Source: Pseudomonadota bacterium
Lineage (GTDB): Bacteria; Pseudomonadota; Alphaproteobacteria; Rhodospirillales; Casp-alpha2
DNA length: 7,409 bases
NCBI GenBank assembly: GCA_022563215.1
Contig: JADFNT010000077.1
Location: forward strand, 1-7,409
Direction of reading: 5' to 3'
Positions 5,530 through 7,409 of the stretch are shown here, piece by piece. The notes below the pieces were generated by a model. That model was not told the origin of the DNA, did not search any database, and saw only the letters and a list, made by a program, of their open reading frames with translations. Every line of letters starts with the position of its first letter. The first letter of the stretch is position 1. The translations under genes and the position numbers were made by a program.

Positions 5530-5571
5530 GTTATTTAGGCGGATTTTGGGGAGGTTTGGGGGACCAACGCC

Positions 5572-7011
5572 GTGCAAACCATATCCGAAGACGCCCTTTT
5601 CCAGCGCTTAGGCTTCGAGAATCCCTGGTGGTCCTTTACCTCGGAAACGGAAATCAGGTACCGCCACCCGGCGAAGCGGATCTTCTTCCCGGCTTTTTTC
5701 GATTGCGTCATGAAGGCCGGCGAAGGCCAGGCCCTGGTGCTGGCGGGGCCGCCCGGGGCCGGCAAGACGGTATTGCTGCGCCAGTTGGTGGCGGCGTTGA
5801 TCGAAAAGGGGGCCGATCCGAAATCGGTTTTCTATTGTTCGCTGACGGCGCCCAGCACCACTTCCGCCGCGCTCGGGAAACTGGTCGAACTTTTTACCGC
5901 CCACCATGGCCACGGCCCCGAAAGCGAACTGTTTTTCCTTTTCGACGAGGTCCAGTACGCCAGGGATTGGGAGAAGGCGCTGTTGGAAATCGCCGAGGCG
6001 TGGCCGAAGGCGCGCGTCGTCGGCGCCGTTTCCTCCGCCGCCCCGGCCCTGACCACCGGCGAAGTCTCGTCCGGGGGCCGGATTTCGGTGTTCGTGCTGC
6101 CGCCGCTGACGTTTCTCGAGTTCCTGCGTTTCAGGGGATCTGAGGAAAAGCTTTTCGGTCCCGAGGCCGGCAAGCCCGGACAGTCGTTGGCGGTTTCGCC
6201 GGGCGTGCTCAGGGCGCTGAATGCCGAGTTCCACCGCTACGTCAATTTCGGCGGTTTCCTCGAGGCCGTCCTGCCCCTGGCCGAAGGCAACCCGGCCCCT
6301 ACCTTCATCCGCGACGGGGTCGCCGATAGGGTTCTGCACAAGGACCTGGCCAGCCTGTGCGGGGTCAACGACGCCCGCGAACTGAACCGGCTGTTCGCCC
6401 TTGTGGCCGTCAACACCGGTCTAGAAGTGACCATGGAGGAATTGGCCAAGGCCGCCGGCACGGCCAAGAACACGCTGCGCAAATATCTCGATTACTTGGA
6501 ATCGGCGTTCCTGATCCGCCGCCTCCCCCGGGTCGACCGGCAGGGCAGGCGTTTTCAACGCGCCGTCGCCTTCAAGGTCTACCTGACGTCGCCGTGCCTC
6601 TACACCGCGCTGTTCGGACCGGTGGCGCCGGAAAACAAAGTCTTTCCCCGCTTGGCCGAGACCGCCCTGGTCGGGCAGTGGCTGGGCTCAAGCGCTTTTG
6701 CCGACCTGGCCTACGCCAGTTGGCGGGGCGGCGCCATCGACCTGCTTTCCATCGCCCCGGAAAGCAACAAACCCGATCACGTCTACGAAATCGACTGGGC
6801 CGACGTCCATGCCGGCGGGGGCCAGGGGCCGAAGCAATTGGCCGGTTTCGTCGACGGGACCAACCCGGCGGCGAAGGCCATCATCCTGACCCGGACCACG
6901 GCCGGGCCGGCGGCCATCGGCGGGCTCGACATCACCATGGTGCCGCTGAGCCTCTATGCGTATTGGCTGGAACGGGATCCGACGCTGCGCAATTTCCATC
7001 CCAAGGGATAG
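5572..7011 (+). CDS. AAA_14/DUF4143-type ATP-binding protein
   Basis: The 479-residue protein belongs to the large family of single-chain ATPases with an N-terminal AAA domain and C-terminal DUF4143 domain. In order: FENPWW (15-20), a short family signature; Walker A GPPGAGKT (59-66); HHGHG (111-115); Walker B FFLFDEVQ (121-128) with D125 and E126; LPPLTFLEFL (176-185); YVNFGGFLEAVL (223-234); a winged-helix segment at about 280-318; and a nuclease-like (PD-(D/E)xK) domain with E363, D390 in GGAIDLL and Y-E-I-D at 405-408. The usual E-x-K lysine is Asp here (D408), so nuclease activity is doubtful. The sensor segment reads GAVSSAAPAL instead of the usual GS(S/A). The start is GTG 5572 with GGGGGA eight bases upstream; a stop at 5536 limits extension. 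Function is unknown for the family. The gene is alone, between the AT-rich region and convergent argG. No membrane segment or signal peptide is seen. Confidence 0.85.
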   Translation: MQTISEDALFQRLGFENPWWSFTSETEIRYRHPAKRIFFPAFFDCVMKAGEGQALVLAGPPGAGKTVLLRQLVAALIEKGADPKSVFYCSLTAPSTTSAALGKLVELFTAHHGHGPESELFFLFDEVQYARDWEKALLEIAEAWPKARVVGAVSSAAPALTTGEVSSGGRISVFVLPPLTFLEFLRFRGSEEKLFGPEAGKPGQSLAVSPGVLRALNAEFHRYVNFGGFLEAVLPLAEGNPAPTFIRDGVADRVLHKDLASLCGVNDARELNRLFALVAVNTGLEVTMEELAKAAGTAKNTLRKYLDYLESAFLIRRLPRVDRQGRRFQRAVAFKVYLTSPCLYTALFGPVAPENKVFPRLAETALVGQWLGSSAFADLAYASWRGGAIDLLSIAPESNKPDHVYEIDWADVHAGGGQGPKQLAGFVDGTNPAAKAIILTRTTAGPAAIGGLDITMVPLSLYAYWLERDPTLRNFHPKG

Positions 7012-7020
7012 GAAAGGCGA

Positions 7021-7409
7021 TTAATCGCCGATCCTCTTGGCGAGCCGGAGCCTCAGCGCGTTGAGCTTGATGAAGCCCTCGGCGTCGTGCTGGTCGTAGA
7101 CGTCGTCGGCCTCGAAGGTGGCCATCGCCTCGTCGTAGAGGCTGTTCGGCGACTTGCGCCCGAGCACGGTGACGCCGCCCTTGTAGAGCTTGATCCGCGC
7201 CGTGCCGTTGACGTAGCGCTGGCTGTTGTCGATGGCGGCCTGCAGCATCTCGCGCTCCGGCGCGAACCAGAAGCCGTTGTAGATGAGCTCGGCGTAGCGC
7301 GGCATCAGCTCGTCCTTGAGGTGCATGGCGCCGCGGTCGAGGGTCAGGCTTTCGACGGCGCGGCGCGCCTGCAACAGCACCGTGCCCCCCGGCGTCTCGT
7401 AGACGCCAC
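7021..7409 (-). CDS. argG: Argininosuccinate synthase, C-terminal part
   Basis: The frame is open to the right edge and ends at TAA (7021-7023), giving the last 128 residues of a protein that is usually about 400. The visible part starts GVYETPGGT, a hallmark of argininosuccinate synthase, and continues with a [23 protein letters not shown] segment (given as separate motifs: [19 protein letters not shown]), [13 protein letters not shown] and [15 protein letters not shown], then SLYDE and a D-A-E-G-F-I-K-L tail. The enzyme condenses citrulline and aspartate with ATP in arginine biosynthesis in the cytoplasm. The ATP- and citrulline-binding N-terminal half lies outside the window. It converges with the ATPase gene, with only nine bases between the stops and no terminator hairpin between them. 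Nothing in the visible part looks broken. Confidence 0.96.
   Translation of the reverse strand, partial: GVYETPGGTVLLQARRAVESLTLDRGAMHLKDELMPRYAELIYNGFWFAPEREMLQAAIDNSQRYVNGTARIKLYKGGVTVLGRKSPNSLYDEAMATFEADDVYDQHDAEGFIKLNALRLRLAKRIGD

Larger units (their letters stand above)
5386..5571 (+). promoter_or_regulatory. AT-rich intergenic regulatory region
   Basis: These 186 bases are the longest gene-free stretch and are strikingly A/T-rich. They contain a run of seven T (5416-5422), a perfect TTGACA (5433-5438), an imperfect 20-base palindrome (5446-5465, eight of ten pairs), an almost perfect 16-base palindrome bounded by GATC on both sides (5475-5490), and further GATC-containing inverted repeats to 5529. 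GGGGGA at 5558-5563 lies eight bases before the GTG of the ATPase gene. The arrangement suggests an operator region controlling the ATPase gene. I see no convincing small gene in it. Confidence 0.5.

Noticed and set aside
5608..6339. Minus-strand open frame of 243 codons opposite the ATPase gene
   Set aside because: The plus-strand protein has intact Walker motifs and family signatures; the antisense frame has none.
1..7409. CRISPR arrays, tRNA or rRNA genes, insertion sequences, toxin-antitoxin pairs
   Set aside because: No regularly spaced direct repeats, no cloverleaf-like stretch, no transposase or terminal inverted repeats, and no small paired genes were seen on either strand.

Overview
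The window is GC-rich, gene-dense chromosomal DNA (by eye about 60-65% G+C, strong G/C preference at third codon positions). It looks like an alphaproteobacterium, perhaps of the Rhodospirillales. That placement rests on codon use, on the general look of the proteins, and on an egtB-egtD pair without egtA or egtC beside it; no rRNA or other marker is present to confirm it. Nearly everything is protein coding. The longest gap between genes is about 185 bases. I see no tRNA, rRNA, CRISPR array, insertion sequence or prophage.

Left part (1-1590): the C-terminal end of a SAM-dependent methyltransferase of the arsenite-methyltransferase-like type runs into the window from the left. It converges, with 3 bases between stops, on a leftward two-gene operon: a low-molecular-weight protein-tyrosine-phosphatase followed 12 bases later by a fructosamine/ketosamine kinase. 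Kinase plus phosphatase of these two families is a known pairing for protein deglycation.

Middle (1591-5385): a 95-base divergent promoter region separates that operon from a rightward class III (SIRT5/CobB-like) sirtuin. After a 112-base AT-rich leader comes a compact rightward operon: egtB (iron-dependent sulfoxide synthase), egtD (histidine trimethyltransferase) and an iron-sulfur uracil-DNA-glycosylase-superfamily protein. egtB and egtD make the core of ergothioneine; no egtA, egtC or egtE is in view.

Right part (5386-7409): a 186-base AT-rich region with several inverted repeats precedes a stand-alone AAA_14/DUF4143-type ATPase, whose C-terminal nuclease-like domain lacks the expected lysine. 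It converges with the 3' end of argG (argininosuccinate synthase), which enters from the right edge.

Taken together (inference), positions 250-5385 read as a damage-control neighbourhood: removal of sugar adducts from lysines (kinase and phosphatase), removal of acyl groups from lysines (sirtuin), a thiol antioxidant (ergothioneine) and a DNA base-repair candidate. The individual families are known. The less ordinary points are the co-location, the apparently overlapping divergent promoters, the glycosylase with a GQAPG active-site motif, and the degenerate ATPase/nuclease protein with its elaborate upstream region.
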